Below, piece after piece: positions 46,558 to 58,100 of a DNA stretch of 64,000 nt. The notes under the pieces are model-generated. The model was given only the letters and a program-made list of their open reading frames with translations, did no database searches and was not told where the DNA came from. Source of the stretch: Channa striata (lineage: Eukaryota; Chordata; Actinopteri; Anabantiformes; Channidae); assembly GCA_033026295.1 (NCBI GenBank), contig CM065183.1:868001-932000 (forward strand), read 5' to 3'. The position numbers and the translations under genes are program-made. Position 1 is the stretch's first letter. Every line of letters begins with the position of its first letter.

Positions 46558-48622
46558 TTAGCCAGTAATGGTACTGACAGCTCCATTCCCATGGCTTGCT
46601 TAAAACTCGATTATCAGTTACAGGTAAGTTTTTATGTTATTATATGTGTTTATTATTGTTGATAATAATATGGTCATTATCATAATCGTCCCTACGTTAT
46701 CACCATCATCATCATCATCATTAATGTGATGTTTATCCCAATGTGGCTTATCCTGTGTACCTGGTCACTGAGCTGTCACTTGCTTTCAGCCTCTGGCTCC
46801 CTGTCCAAACTCCAAAGAGTCCATGGCTGTTTTTGAGCAGCACATCAGGATGGCTCAGGAGTACCTGAAAGTCCAGTCAGAGATTGAGCAACTTGTTCAG
46901 AGGAAGTAAGTCAAGTCACATATTGTATGTTTATATATTTCTTACAACTGGGATTTAGCCTTACTGCCCTTAATTCCATCAGCCGATCTTGAGCTCGCTT
47001 GCGTTCTTGTAAGGGGTCTGTTTAAATGCTAACAAAATTCTGCTCACAGATATGACCAGGTGTAGCTTTAATCATCAAGAATGTGAAAAAAATCTGGCAT
47101 CTTAAAGAATGTTTACTTCTGCTGGATCCTGTTTAGATCTACAGCTTAGCATTTGAAAAGTAGGCCTGTGCCCCTAACGTAGCATAACGACATATTCACC
47201 TATTTGTCACACTTAAATTATTAAGATCATCAAACCAATTTTAACAATACACAAAGACAGACGTGTATAAGATTACAGATGTCAAACTAGAATCTCTTAA
47301 CTAATTAAATTCAGATTTTTTCATAGGCCAAAATACGAAAAAATATACATCAGATCCAGCCAAACCAGAGTCAGCCAAACCCTAATACATAAATAATATA
47401 TAATTAGTAAGATCCCATTAGTAATATATAAATAATGTCCATGATAAGATAACGGGTAAATGTTTGAAAGACTATAATTACACTCTTGGCCAGACTACAA
47501 AACTGCGTTTGGTGTCACGGGCACGTATTTGTATTTGTATTTGTATTTGTATTTGTATTTGTATTTGTATTTGTAGCTTAGGAAAGACAAGATGTCGACA
47601 TTTTCAGGCAGGACTTAAGTTTGCAAATAGTTGTTGTTTGGTTCATAGCGGTGTCCCCTTTTTTTTTTTTTTTTTTTTTGCCTTAATGCTAAAGAAAAAT
47701 CTAAAATCCTGCCACACAGCAGATTGGAAGTCAGGTCAGTCCTGATAATTTGGCCTATGGCGCCTTCTAGAGTTAAGATCAATAAATTACAACCACAAGT
47801 TCTGTGTCACAGTTTAACCCTCAGAAGTCAAGGCTATATCTGGCCGTTTGATTTTACCTTTATCCTTCACCATGCCAATATTTGCTGTCTTTTTTTACAG
47901 CACAACCTCACTTGTTTGACAGTTATTGTTTAATTTTAACATTGTGTAATAACACATTAGATCTACAACCACACTGGAAGCATACTTCCTGCTAAGTGTA
48001 ACATCAGCAGATTCGCCACAGGGGGGACTTCGTGTTCCAGCGAATTAAAAAATAAACTTGAGAATATTAGATGCATCCTAATTTGCGCAATTGAACACAT
48101 GTGAAGCGCGTATCATAACTTGTTCCACTTGGCCTATTGCCAACTTTCACAAATTGCCACAGAGTTTGACATCTGCACTTTCGACATGCAAAAAATGCTA
48201 AATGTGCTTCGTCTTCCTGCTACAATCTTAAAAAGCCTGCGTTATCATGGACTCTGAGGGTTATGACTGGTGATTCTTTTTTCACTATTTCATTCATGAT
48301 TTATGGTGCTGTGGAGCATTGCTTGAGAATAATAATGTACCATCTGACATAAAGGCAGCAAAAGAAAACAAATCAGCATATTTTCTGTTAATAACTAAAT
48401 GTAAAAACTGTTCTTGTTGTAACAGGTGTTGTGTTGCTTTCTCTGTCTAGGCAAGAGCTGATGTCTGAGCTGGAACAGGACCAGAGAGAGCAACAGACTT
48501 CATCTCGACTCATCCAGGAGCACAGCAAGCTGCTGGAGGACAACAATCAGCTGTCGGCCCGCTGGCAGACCCTGAAGACCACTTGTAATCAATTGAAGAG
48601 TCACAACCAGCAGCACAGCTAG
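33915..48622 (+). CDS. map3k7: TGF-beta-activated kinase 1 (MAP3K7), short-linker form
   Basis: Ser/Thr MAP kinase kinase kinase that, with TAB1 and TAB2/3, relays TGF-beta, IL-1, TNF and Toll signals to IKK, JNK and p38 (family knowledge). Exons: 33915-33980, 34346-34456, 36331-36396, 36640-36685, 36849-36987, 41926-42050, 42752-42880, 43883-44013, 45226-45325, 45461-45576, 45685-45823, 46562-46623, 46790-46905, 48451-48622. All junctions are GT-AG and in phase; total about 505 aa (human 579-606). Kinase ~22-270: GRGTFG loop, VAIK Lys45, HRD Asp138, DFG 157-159 preceded by Cys156, activation-loop Thr160, Thr166, Thr169, Ser174. The TAB2/3-binding coiled coil is at the C-terminus. The start at 33915 has a strong context (G at -3 and +4); an in-frame ATG at 33783 would add 44 residues in a weaker context. 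The linker lacks two exons' worth of sequence (see findings). Confidence 0.93.
34795..34925 (-). repeat. L2-type LINE fragment, antisense, map3k7 intron 2
   Basis: GCCACAGGAGAGGAGCTTCA and GACTCTGCCTCCCAT match the 39120-39175 part of the L2 copy on the same strand. Confidence 0.6.
34985..35145 (+). repeat. L2-type LINE 3' tail fragment, sense, map3k7 intron 2
   Basis: CCTGAGCCTGATTCTGCT, TTTTAAAGGGAGATTTTTCC, GTTTGTTGGGTTTTTTC and GTATAGTCTTGACT follow the order of the tail at 53680-53820. It is degraded and opposite to the neighbouring fragment. Confidence 0.6.
35275..36275. repeat. two related MITE-end fragments in map3k7 intron 2
   Basis: The segments near 35305-35370 and 36208-36265 share the order GACCAC..TAAT..ATGTxG(T/C)(A/G)GCTGA(T/C)TGGT(G/A)TATA..AATG..TAATGTGACAT. 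They look like two old copies of one terminal region, related in wording to the MITE at 55618-55806. The sequence between them is unremarkable intron. Confidence 0.4.
36988..38529. other. map3k7 intron 5, proximal part
   Basis: No exon or clear repeat. A few GGTTAGGG-like words near 37750-37805 are too few and too irregular to call a telomeric repeat. Confidence 0.5.
38530..41425 (-). mobile_element. L2-clade non-LTR retrotransposon, 2.9 kb, antisense in map3k7 intron 5
   Basis: Read on the minus strand it begins inside the apurinic-type endonuclease (VGDFNIHVDADSNS near 41285-41335, YRPPVPYSEF-like block near 41395) and passes through a 276-codon open stretch (41043-40213). It continues into RT with LLDLSAAFDTIDH-type, PQGSVLGP and CYADDTQLYL boxes (the last near 39850-39880), then the 3' UTR, ending near 38533 with TTTACAACAAGGTCATCTC. 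A short T run near 40285 shifts the frame. It is 5'-truncated but relatively young, as long frames survive. The copies at 23695 and 52115 belong to the same family. Confidence 0.88.
44014..45225. other. map3k7 intron 8, nothing seen
   Basis: AT-rich intron with no identifiable repeat or exon. Confidence 0.5.
45226..45823 (+). other. map3k7: map3k7 exons 9-11: shortened linker
   Basis: Residues 272 to about 389. Exon 9 opens YFPGSDEPL as in human TAK1. Exon 10 (SSVDSTISSNRCDDN) corresponds to the human segment beginning SFMDIAST. Exon 11 is Ser/Thr/Pro-rich and weakly like the region just before the C-terminal domain. The human segments around SESGRLSLGASRGSS and HRKTASFGNILDVP are absent, and introns 9-11 contain nothing like them. 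Confidence 0.8.
46530..46557 (+). repeat. (TG)14 tract at the 3' splice site of map3k7 exon 12
   Basis: An uninterrupted TG run ends 4 bases before the AG at 46560-46561. It occupies the place of the polypyrimidine tract. UG repeats in this position bind TDP-43/CELF-type proteins and modulate exon use in other genes such as CFTR exon 9 (established for those genes, inferred here). Confidence 0.9.
46562..48622 (+). other. map3k7: map3k7 exons 12-14: TAB2/3-binding C-terminus
   Basis: Residues 390-505. Exon 12 (SNGTDSSIPMACLKLDYQLQ), exon 13 (LAPCPNSKESMAVFEQH, MAQEYLKVQSEIEQL) and exon 14 (QELMSELEQDQREQQ, SRLIQEHSKLLEDN) match the conserved TAK1 C-terminal coiled coil. The stop TAG is at 48620-48622; the final tail (..NQQHS) is shorter than human. 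Confidence 0.92.
47524..47575. repeat. (GTATTT)n hexanucleotide repeat
   Basis: About eight tandem copies in map3k7 intron 13. A run of 21 T follows at 47659-47679. Confidence 0.95.
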
Positions 48623-49299
48623 GAGAGGATGTTGAGCTGCAGCAAAGGGTTTATATATTCTTTGCTTGTGGTTCTCCTTTAGACTGTCACTTTCTCTGAA
48701 GTATTAGGGGAACCAACTTTTCCAATCCACCAAAAAATACATCAGTTCATTTTGAGATGAACAATGTAAGAGTGAATCAAGATCCCAATATAAGATATAA
48801 TCATTTGAATCCAGCTGAAATGTCAGGTTTTTTTTTGTTGTTGTTGTGTAATGAAATCTGAACTGTAACAATAAGGCAGCTGTCACAACTGGTTGCGGAC
48901 ATATTTATGGAAAAAAGTCTAAGCATTGAGCTTCTGGGTGGGTGTTGCACAGCCCGCACTTTGTTTTGGTGGAGTCATGTTTCCTGAAGGTGGTGAATGC
49001 AAAGTTAACATGAGCCATTGTTAGGAAGAACATAACTATAAGATTAAGAGCAAGGATGAAAACTCACAGTTTATTACTCCCAGTGGCAGCTAGTTACTGT
49101 AGCATCATGTGCTAACCAGACTGTTATAGTACAACAATGGATTGACATATGGACTGACTAGTTCCCGTGATGGCCTCCTTTTTGGTTTAAGCATCAGTGT
49201 GTTCCAGATTTTCAGTTTAGGCTGTTAGAACAAACTGCAAGTATTGCCAAAAATATTTTCTAATGCTGCACTAGTTACAATAATGAAATATTTATTAAA
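48623..49299 (+). other. map3k7: map3k7 3' UTR with candidate poly(A) signal
   Basis: Non-coding sequence after the stop. ATTAAA at 49294-49299 is the first plausible signal. A later end is possible, as the region up to 49500 shows no other gene. Confidence 0.4.
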
Positions 49300-49499
49300 G
49301 AATTAGAGTTTGATCTTTGGATGTATATGAATACTCATTACTTCATTTTTGCCATATGCATTTGGAAACTGTTGGACCGCAAGATCGTCACATGCACTTG
49401 TCACAAATGGATTTGAATCCAGCTGATGCTCTCAATGTGTTAGTGAATGTGGTGTGTCTATTAGCCAGTGAGTTTAAATTTGTTATTTAGAATTTTCAT

Positions 49500-49500
<1 letters not shown>

Positions 49501-49558
<58 letters not shown>

Positions 49559-49570
49559 AAAAAAAAAAAT
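49501..49570. repeat. (CA)n(TA)n microsatellite plus A run
   Basis: About twenty CA units, seven TA units and an A run. It abuts the 3' end of the minus-strand LINE fragment. Confidence 0.95.
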
Positions 49571-50803
49571 TCCCCACTCGCCCCCCCTTCTCTTTGGGGC
49601 GGTCTTACTTCTTCCTTCAAGCTTGGGTCCTCTACCAGAGGCCTGGGAGCTTGAGGATCCTGCGCAGTATCTTAGCTGTTCCTAGGACTGCGCTCTTCTG
49701 GACAGAGATCTCAGATGTTGTTCCTGGGATCTGCTGGAGCCACTCTCCCAGTTTGGGGGTCACAGCCCCCAGGGTTCCTATCACCACGGGCACCACTTGT
49801 GCCTTCACCTTCCACATCTTTTCTATCTCCTCTTTCAGCCCTTGGTATTTCTCAAGTTTCTCGTGTTCCTTCTTCCTGATGTTGCTATCGCTCGGGATTG
49901 CTACATCTATCACTACAGCCTTGTTCTCCTGTTTGTCCACAACTACTATGTCCGGTTGGTTGGCCATTACCAGTTTGTCAGTCTGTATCTGGAAGTCCCA
50001 CAGGATCTTAGCTCTGTCATTCTCAACCACATTTGGAGGTGTGTCCCATCGTGACTTCGGGACTTCCAGTCCCTACTCGGCACAGATGTTCCTGTGTACT
50101 ATGCCAGCCACTTGGTTATGGCGTTCCATGTATGCCCTGCCTGCTAGCATCTTGCACCCCGCTGTTATGTGCTGGATTGTCTCAGGGCATCTTTGCACAG
50201 CCTGCACCTGGGGTCTTGCCTGGTATGGTAGATCCCAGCCTCTATTGATCTTGTACTCAGAGCCTGCTCCTGTGCTGCTAGGATTAGTGCCTCTGTGCTG
50301 TCTTTCAGTCCAGCTTTGTCCAGCCACTGGTAGGATTTTTCAATGTCAGCCACTTCTTCTATCTGCCGGTGATACATACCGTGCAGGGGTTTGTCCTTCC
50401 ATGATGGATCCTGCTCTTCCTGTCCTTGCTCCTCCTCTGGTTTCTACTGCCTGAGGTATTCACTAAGCACGTCATCACTTGGGGCCATCTTCCTGATGTA
50501 TTCACGGAGCTTAGTTGTTTCATCCTGGATAGTGGCTCTGACGCTCACTAGTCCTCGGCCTCCTTCCTTGCGCTTAGCGTACAGTCTCAGGGTGCTGGAT
50601 TTGGGGTGAAACCCTCCATGCATTGTAAGGAGCTTCCTTGTCTTGATATCAGTGGCTTCCATCTCCTCCTTTGGCCAGCTTATTATGCCAGCTGGGTACC
50701 TGATGACCGGGAGGGCGTAGGTGTTGATCGCCCGGACCTTGTTCTTCCCATTCAGCTGACTTCTCAGGACTTGCCTTACTCTCTGGAGGTACTTGGTGGT
50801 CGC

Positions 50804-50805
<2 letters not shown>
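49570..50805 (-). mobile_element. R4-clade (Dong/Rex6-like) LINE 3' fragment
   Basis: Minus-strand frames in three pieces (50830-50444, 50377-50073, 50030-49632) encode the C-terminal part of a non-LTR retrotransposon. First comes a post-RT block (RAINTYALPVIRYPAGIISW, KEGGRGLVS). Next is a zinc knuckle, CRLC..TIQHITAGC (C-x2-C..H-x4-C), split by a frameshift. Last is a restriction-enzyme-like endonuclease with PDIVVVDKQENKAVVIDVAI. That endonuclease type and order fit R4/Dong/Rex6 rather than L2. RT itself is missing (5'-truncated), and TA-rich microsatellite flanks both ends. Confidence 0.75.
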
Positions 50806-51222
<417 letters not shown>

Positions 51223-52110
51223 TATTTTTAGAAATGTTGGAGAGGAAAGGAAGGAAGTGCTGTTATTTTTTGTACATTCTAACTTGTATATAGTTGGCTT
51301 ATTACACTCATTTGCTTGTGTTTTTTATAAGTAGAAGGGGCTGTGGCTGTATTTTAAACCTGTTTTTTACTGTGATTATAAGTGTTGCCAAAGAAATTCA
51401 ATTTCAAATACATTCTGTCTTAGAGGAATAGATCAGCTTTGCCAAAATTTTGTTTGAATTGGAAATTATTGTAGAATAATGAACTCACAAATTTTAAACC
51501 ATTCAATGATAATTGTTTTTTGTAGTTACTTTTTACACACCGTTTCACAGAATAATAATGTAACATTATTACACTACTGTACATATAAGGACAAGCTTGT
51601 TTTTTACTTTCAATTTAGTGACTTCTTTTAGTTCTATTTTAGATAGTTGGGTAAATGCATTTGTTTGGACAGTGGTTTAGGATTATTCTTGTATAAATTT
51701 TTTTTGACCAGTTTCTTCAATATATTTGATGCCTAAGAATTACTGAATCGCCTATATGTTTTAATACATGCAAATATAAGAAAGCTTAAAAATAATTTTA
51801 CAAACTTAACAAAGCCATTTGAAGAATCTTAGAATTTTTTTTGAATGCTTGAACCTTCATTTCTCTGGCAAAAGTACAGATAAATGAAGTGTCAAACTAA
51901 TAGTATGGCTCTGTCCAGTGTTTTCACAAATTAACTTCATTGCGTTTCATAAATATAAGAAAATTTTGTACTCTGGTAATTAATTTAATACATGTTGAAG
52001 TATCAGCATTCTTAAATATTTGAAACTAATAAGATTAATTGGTAACAGGTGAGATTATCCTATACCAAAGGCTCAGTCTTTGCAAGGAAAGATGAGCCAT
52101 GATTCTTTAA
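51223..52110. other. intergenic, nothing seen
   Basis: AT-rich sequence without a recognisable feature. Confidence 0.5.
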
Positions 52111-52114
52111 ACCC

Positions 52115-53875
52115 AAGATTACAGAATTACAGACCAATATCCAATCTCCCCTTTATTTCTAAAATACTTGGAAAAAGTAGTTGCAAAGCAATTATGTGAC
52201 CACCTGCGCAGAAACGACTTGTTTGAAGAATTTCAGTTAGGATTTAGAGTTCATCATAGCACAGAAACTGCACTGATTAAAGTCACCAACGATCTTCGTC
52301 TGGCTTCAGAAAATGGACTTTTCTCTATACTAGTTCTGCTAGATATTAGTGCTGCTTTTGACACCATTGATCACAGAATATTATTACAGAGACTAGAACA
52401 TGTTATTGGAATTAAAGGAACTGCACTAAATTGTTTTAAATCGTATCTATCAGATAAATTCCAATTTGCTCGTGTTAATGATGAATCTTCGACATACACA
52501 AAAGTTAGTTATGGAGTTCCACAAGGCTCTGTGTTAGGACCAATACTCTTCACTCTATATATGTCTCCCCTTGGCAACATGATTAGAAAAGACTCTGCTA
52601 TGCTGATGACACGCAGTTCTATCTATCTATGAAACCCGATGAAACAAATCAATTAATCAAACTACAAGCATGTCTAAAAGACATAAGGGACTGGATGACG
52701 TAAAATTTCCTTCTTCTAAACTCAGATAAAACTTAATTTATTGTGTTTGGGCCTAAAAGTCTAAGAAACATGTTTTCCAGCCATATTGTTACTTTAGATG
52801 ACATGACTCCTCCCCCCAGTAGTACTGCAAGGAATCTTGGAGTCATTTTTGACCAGGATTTGTCATTTACCTGACACATAAAACAAATCTCTAGAACAGC
52901 CTTCTTCCACCTACGGAACATTGCCAAAACTGTCTCAAAGTGATGCTGAAAAACTGGTTCATGCATTCGTTACTTCTAGATTGGACTACTGTAATTCTCT
53001 ACTTTCAGGATGCCCCAGTAACTCTCTAAAAAGCCTTCAATTAATCCAAATGTAGAATAGAATTTAAAACCCTTCTTCTTACCTATAAAGCTCTAAACAG
53101 TCAAACTCCATCATATCTAAAAGATCTCCTTGTGTCATATCATCCTAATAGACCACTTCAGTCCCAAAATGCAGCCCTACTTGTGGTTCCCAGAATTTCC
53201 AAAAGTAGAATGGGAGGCAGAGCCTTTAGCTATCAAGCTCCTCTCCTGTGGAACCAGCTCCCAGTCCAGATTCGGGAAGCAGACCCTCTCTACTTTTAAG
53301 ACTAGACTCAAAACGTTCCTCTTTGATAAAGCTTATAGTTGGTTATAGTAATGCTGCTATAGGCTTAGATTGCTGGGGGACTCTGCACTGAGCCACTTTC
53401 CTCTTCACTTCACTCTCTCCTCTCACCCCGCATTTATAATGTCACCACTGTATGACATAAACTCTGTATCTTCTTTGTCCCGTAGCTGTGCTTCTCCCTC
53501 TCTGTCTCCCTCTCTCTGTCTCTGTCCTCAGGTGTCCCCGGATTTGGCGCTGTGTGTCCTTCAGTGTGCAGCTACTGGTCCTACTAACTACCCAATGTTT
53601 TGTTGTTGCTTTTGTTGCTCTGTTCTTTTCTCTCTCCACTTTCCATTCACCCCATCCAGTCAAGGCAGATGTCCGCCCACCCTGAGCCTGGTTTTACTGG
53701 AGGTTTGTTCTGTTAAAGGGAGTTTTTCCTCTCCACTGTTGCCTATAGCTGCTCAAGGGGGATTTGTTGGGTTTTCTTTAAATGTTTGTATAGTCTTGAC
53801 TTTATTATGTAAAGTGCCTTGAGATGACCTTGTTGTAAATTGGCGCTATATAAATAAAGTTGAATTGAATTGAAA
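52115..53875 (+). mobile_element. L2-clade LINE, 5'-truncated, sense strand
   Basis: Plus-strand copy of the 38530-41425 family. A 154-codon frame (52168-52632) gives RT blocks LGFRVHHSTETAL, LLDISAAFDTIDH and YGVPQGSVLGPILF. The YADD box is shifted out of frame near 52595-52615 (a shifted frame reads YADDTQFYLS) and a stop follows at about 52701. The 3' part matches the family tail and ends GCGCTATATAAATAAAG with short TTGAA repeats at 53858-53885, typical of L2-type 3' ends. Inactive. Confidence 0.88.
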
Positions 53876-53889
53876 AAAATTGAAGATTA

Positions 53890-56800
53890 CAAAGAGTGTA
53901 GGTATGCACAGTTGATAATGTGGTGCAAAGATTAAGGACTTTGGGGAAATGTCAGTGTGTAAAGGCTAAGGGCAGAAACCACTGTTAAATTTATGTGACC
54001 TTCAAGCCATTAGGTGGCACTGCTCCCTGTCACTGAACAAAGTTCTGGCTGTTTTGGCTATTTGTAGGACTTGAACATGTATTGCACAAGGAGGTAGTCA
54101 ATTACATCAATTCTGTGCATAAGCACTGCCGAGTTCTGTAGGTTTGAGCAGATGTCAGATGGGCCAAAAGAAAGTGAAAACGTGTTTTGTTTTGCTTGTT
54201 TTAAGAAAAATGGGATATCAGAACATTATATTCTCTGTAAATCCGGTCTGTACATCACAGACTGTGCAAATGTGCAAATATTCTACTTGCAAACTGTAAT
54301 AATATGCAGTTTCACACCAATGAAAACTGCCATTAAAGTGAAAGGTTATATTACAAAGTGATAAATATACCTGTGGTCCAATGGATAGAATGTTAGAAAA
54401 TGTCCCAACTTTCCTCAAAATAGGCTTTGTAACTTGATTTTTTTCATGTCTGTGTCATTTTTGAGCGTCATATATTAGACCATGATAGAGGGGACAGCAG
54501 TTAAGTAAACACTAGTTACTAAAAGTAAAGATGGAGTAGCAACACACCTCAGCCATGTTTTTGGAGAAATAACAAAAGTGCTATTGGTTCAAATAAAGGA
54601 TCGTCAGCACCCCAAGACCACATTAGAGACTAACAAGAAAGCAATATCCATATCCTGGATCATTGTGAGGCGAAGTAGCCATACAGGTGTTATATCATAA
54701 TTTGTGTTTCAAAAGAAAAAAAATGTTAAGAGAAAGAAACTGTGTCCTTGTGGTTTAACAGTGTGTGGGAGGCCGTTGTAATGTTTTTTTCCTAGGCTTT
54801 AAAACTTTACAAGTTAGAAATATGTTATCAATATGGTATACATTTTAGAAAGTGATTTCTAAACAATATATTTGTTGTTATTTATCTGTTCTTACTGTAT
54901 TCCTACATTACTTAAATTGAAAATGATAAGGCATGCAGTACACTATTAATTTGTCAAAAAAAAAAAATAAGGAAAGCCCACCTCATGTGAACCTAATTAG
55001 CCTTATTTTTAGCTAACAGCTGATAGAGGTTCTCCTGGCGTACACGTAAGAGGATCTGGTGAGCAGCATGTGCTGCTGTTGTTGTTGTTGGCGGCCTGGG
55101 AGCGCCAAGGGAACATCAGTGGTGACAGAGCTCATAGTGTGAAACAGCTTTGTGTGCAGGACAGTGGCTAAACCTCCCACTTTGTCTGCTGAGCTCACTG
55201 TCATTCCTCACATTCCTGCAGCCTCTGCACCGCAAGTTAAAGAACATTTCCACATAAATACAGTCAAAGGGTTCAAAGATAAATTGCTGTTTTTAAGTGA
55301 ATGTTCCAGTTGCTCTTTCATTGTAGATCTGCCCCTGTTCCTGAGAGCAACCAACCAGTCTTCTTCATTTCTGGGGATGGAAAAAAGCATTATTTTAGCA
55401 AACCCTGTTGTAATTAACCTCTGGCTCATGCTCATAGGCATTTCAAATGTGATCATTTATTTTGGAGGATAGAATTTGGCATCACAGCCAAAATATGCTG
55501 TTAATGCTACTCTGACTGAAGGGAAACATTAAAATCATACTTTTTTTGACATTACAAAGTTGGCTAATTCAACACAGGTCAGTACTGAATGCACAAATGC
55601 ACACTGACCAGCTGGTTAGTGATCAGCCAAAACATTAATACCATCTAGTGGAGTTAATGCTGTGGTGGATGGGGGTCAGCATGGGTGCTTTGACAGGTCT
55701 GCACACCCCCATATGCAGCAAACTTTGTCAGCTTTACTTTTGCTGACCCCTGTCCACCAAAAACTCTAACTATACCAGGTAGTACTTATGTTGTGGCTGA
55801 TCAGTGAATGTCTGGTTCGAGTGAAGGACTGGATTCACTTAAAAGCAGAGCAGCAGTTTCCATAGTGATGCATGGTTTTTATAGATCCCAGGGCTCCCTT
55901 CAACAACCATTTGACATGCTCTGCCGTAACACCCGCCTACACACACACCTTTCTATCTCTGTGAGGACATTTGATGGAATACATCCCCAGCCCTAAACCT
56001 TTACCATCAGAGCTATATATCTAACTACAACCCCAAAACCAGGTCTTAATAGTTCAACAGGCATCCAGAGTGTCCTCAGAGATCCACAGACTAACGCACC
56101 AGCTCAAACCCACAGACACAGAAATAACCTGGGCAACAGGTTGAACTGAATGTTAACCTGGCACTTTGTGTTACGATGCTACAACACACAGCAGCATCAC
56201 TCACCCCGTCAAAAATAAGAGAAAATGCTACATTTGTTTCCACCTACTAGTTACATCTTATTATTTAGTTAGACAAGTTGTCAGCACTATTATTCTAATG
56301 TGAGCTATAGAAATACACATGAAGAACAAAGTGACTCGTTTGAACACATCCTGTTTCCTGGGTTTCTATAGGAACTGTCGTACTCAGTGTCTCAACTTGT
56401 CAGTATTTGCATTCAGTAAGTCATATATGGCTTCACAGCTGAGCTTGGTTTTAAACATCAAAGTGTTGCTGAACCTTCTGTGTGTGCAAAGGAAGCTATG
56501 CTTATGATTAATGTTCTCGAGTGATGTTACTTGAGTCAATGTCAATCTGGCTTCTAATAGTTTTTTGGGACGGGGTGTATTTTATTTTCAATAACCAGCA
56601 TAGAACCACTAAAATCCAACACTTGTTCAAAAACTATGAAAAACCCATCAGCCTTGTGACAGTCTTCTTCATTTTAAAACACTTGCTTGTGAACTTGTTT
56701 AAATTTTTTCCCAAAACTGCTATAATGATTTACAGCAGTCAGACGTGGTCACTGTAAAAAGGTTATGACACCATTAAAAAAAAAACTTCACAACCTAGGA

Positions 56801-57850
56801 ACCTAACACTAAGTGGAGCAGTGTGTCCGCTGTTCAAAGACAACAAAAGAGCTGTACAGCACAGAAGCACAGGATAATTCAGAGATTCATTGTTATGTTT
56901 GGTGTCTGTGTGACACTGTTGAAAATATGATTCATTTTGACAATTACTGAACTTATCCTTTAATACACCCACAACAAACAAATAATTATTATAAGATACT
57001 TGGAGTGGTGCAAACTGTTTCTCATTAATACTTTGATATCACTAACTCACTTAATACACATGCTGCGGAATCCTGTCAGCAGCTACTGTGAGTACACACC
57101 ATTGTTAGAATAGGTGATGGTTAAACGCAGCAACAGTGACACATTTCTAGCTGACTGCACAGAATCAACAAGCATAAAAGAAGTGTGAACAGTCATCAGA
57201 GGTGTGTGTGTGTGTGTGTGTGCTTCCACGAGTCTGTTACTGTACCAGTTTGCCTGCCATTTCTTTGTCATCCCAACCCAAAGCGACTACCCATGGATCT
57301 TTCCCTGAGAACATCATGTCCTCCTGCTGAGCCGATCTTAGCTGCCAGAGGAGCTGTACAAATCAGTTCTGGCTATTTTTAACATCTTGACATTGAGAAT
57401 GTGGGCTGATCTGAATCCAGTCATTTAGAATGAGGCTCAGGAGGTGGCTGTCTGTGGCAACGCATGAAATCTGACGTCTCCTGCAGGCCTCTGCTCCTAA
57501 TCAGAAAATATATTCGAATGTACCTACTGTCCGTTTGTCTTTTTTCATCTTATGCCATCTGGTTTACAGCTGAATTTATTTAGTTGGTAAAATGAAAAGG
57601 TGGAAAGGTTTCAAGGTTCTGGTTCAGGGGTGTTTTAGATGTTTTCCAAAGACATTACTTTAATTAAATGCAGCTCAGCTGTAGTCACGTGCGTCAAAGT
57701 CAATCAATTTCTTATAATCTATTGGTAGAAGATGAATTGTGTCCTATTTTGATAGTTTCAGTCCTACAAATAGCAAAAATGGTGGGACTATTCTTTGTCT
57801 CTGCTGGGGCCAGATACTTTGTGATGCTTGTTGACACACTCACTGAATTC
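53890..57850. other. intergenic DNA between map3k7 and the CpG island
   Basis: No gene seen; the longest frame (106 codons near 55152-55472) has no family signature. Contents: a MITE at 55618-55806, a CAA/CAG-type stretch near 55070-55090 and a (GT)n at 57202-57222. Confidence 0.5.
55618..55806. mobile_element. small MITE-like element with inverted ends
   Basis: The left end AGTGATCAGCCAAAACAT and the reverse complement of the right end (ACTGATCAGCCACAACAT) agree at 16 of 18 bases. A second inner inverted pair GGGGTCAGC/GCTGACCCC lies at about 55673 and 55742. There is no coding capacity. Confidence 0.65.
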
Positions 57851-58100
57851 TAAGAGGCTGCGCGAAGGCGGAATTCTTCCCGCATTGCACTTCACTATTA
57901 AATCGCTGGAAATTGTGATGACAGTGCAAACGCACACGGGGCTCGTGTGTGCAGCGCAGCGGACACTGTAGCCTGAGGTAGCGGAGCGGGGGGCGGGGGC
58001 TCCGCCATCGTAGAGCGGGGGGCGGGGGGGGCGGCTCGTTGTTGTGAATGAGGGCCAGCATGACGTCAGGGAGCCAGTGTCAACAATGCAGCTCCTGGAG
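57850..58100 (+). promoter_or_regulatory. CpG-island core promoter with GC boxes and CRE
   Basis: A dense CpG block after ~4 kb of AT-rich DNA. GGGGCGGGG-type Sp1 boxes occur at about 57989-58000 and 58017-58030, and the palindromic cAMP-response element TGACGTCA at 58061-58068. No TATA box. The order map3k7 then bach2 on one strand in human 6q15 makes bach2 the leading candidate owner. No coding sequence confirms this. Confidence 0.65.
58061..58068. promoter_or_regulatory. cAMP-response element (TGACGTCA)
   Basis: Perfect 8-bp palindromic CRE about 220 bases before the exon-1 donor, in the promoter-proximal range for CREB/ATF factors. Confidence 0.6.

Noticed and set aside
49468..50454. 328-codon plus-strand frame
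   Set aside because: Begins in the CA repeat and runs antisense to the LINE endonuclease frames, which carry the recognisable motifs.
53370..53822. 150-codon plus-strand Ser/Cys-rich frame
   Set aside because: Lies in the 3' UTR of the L2 element; the same text appears antisense at 23739-24048 and 38566-38941.
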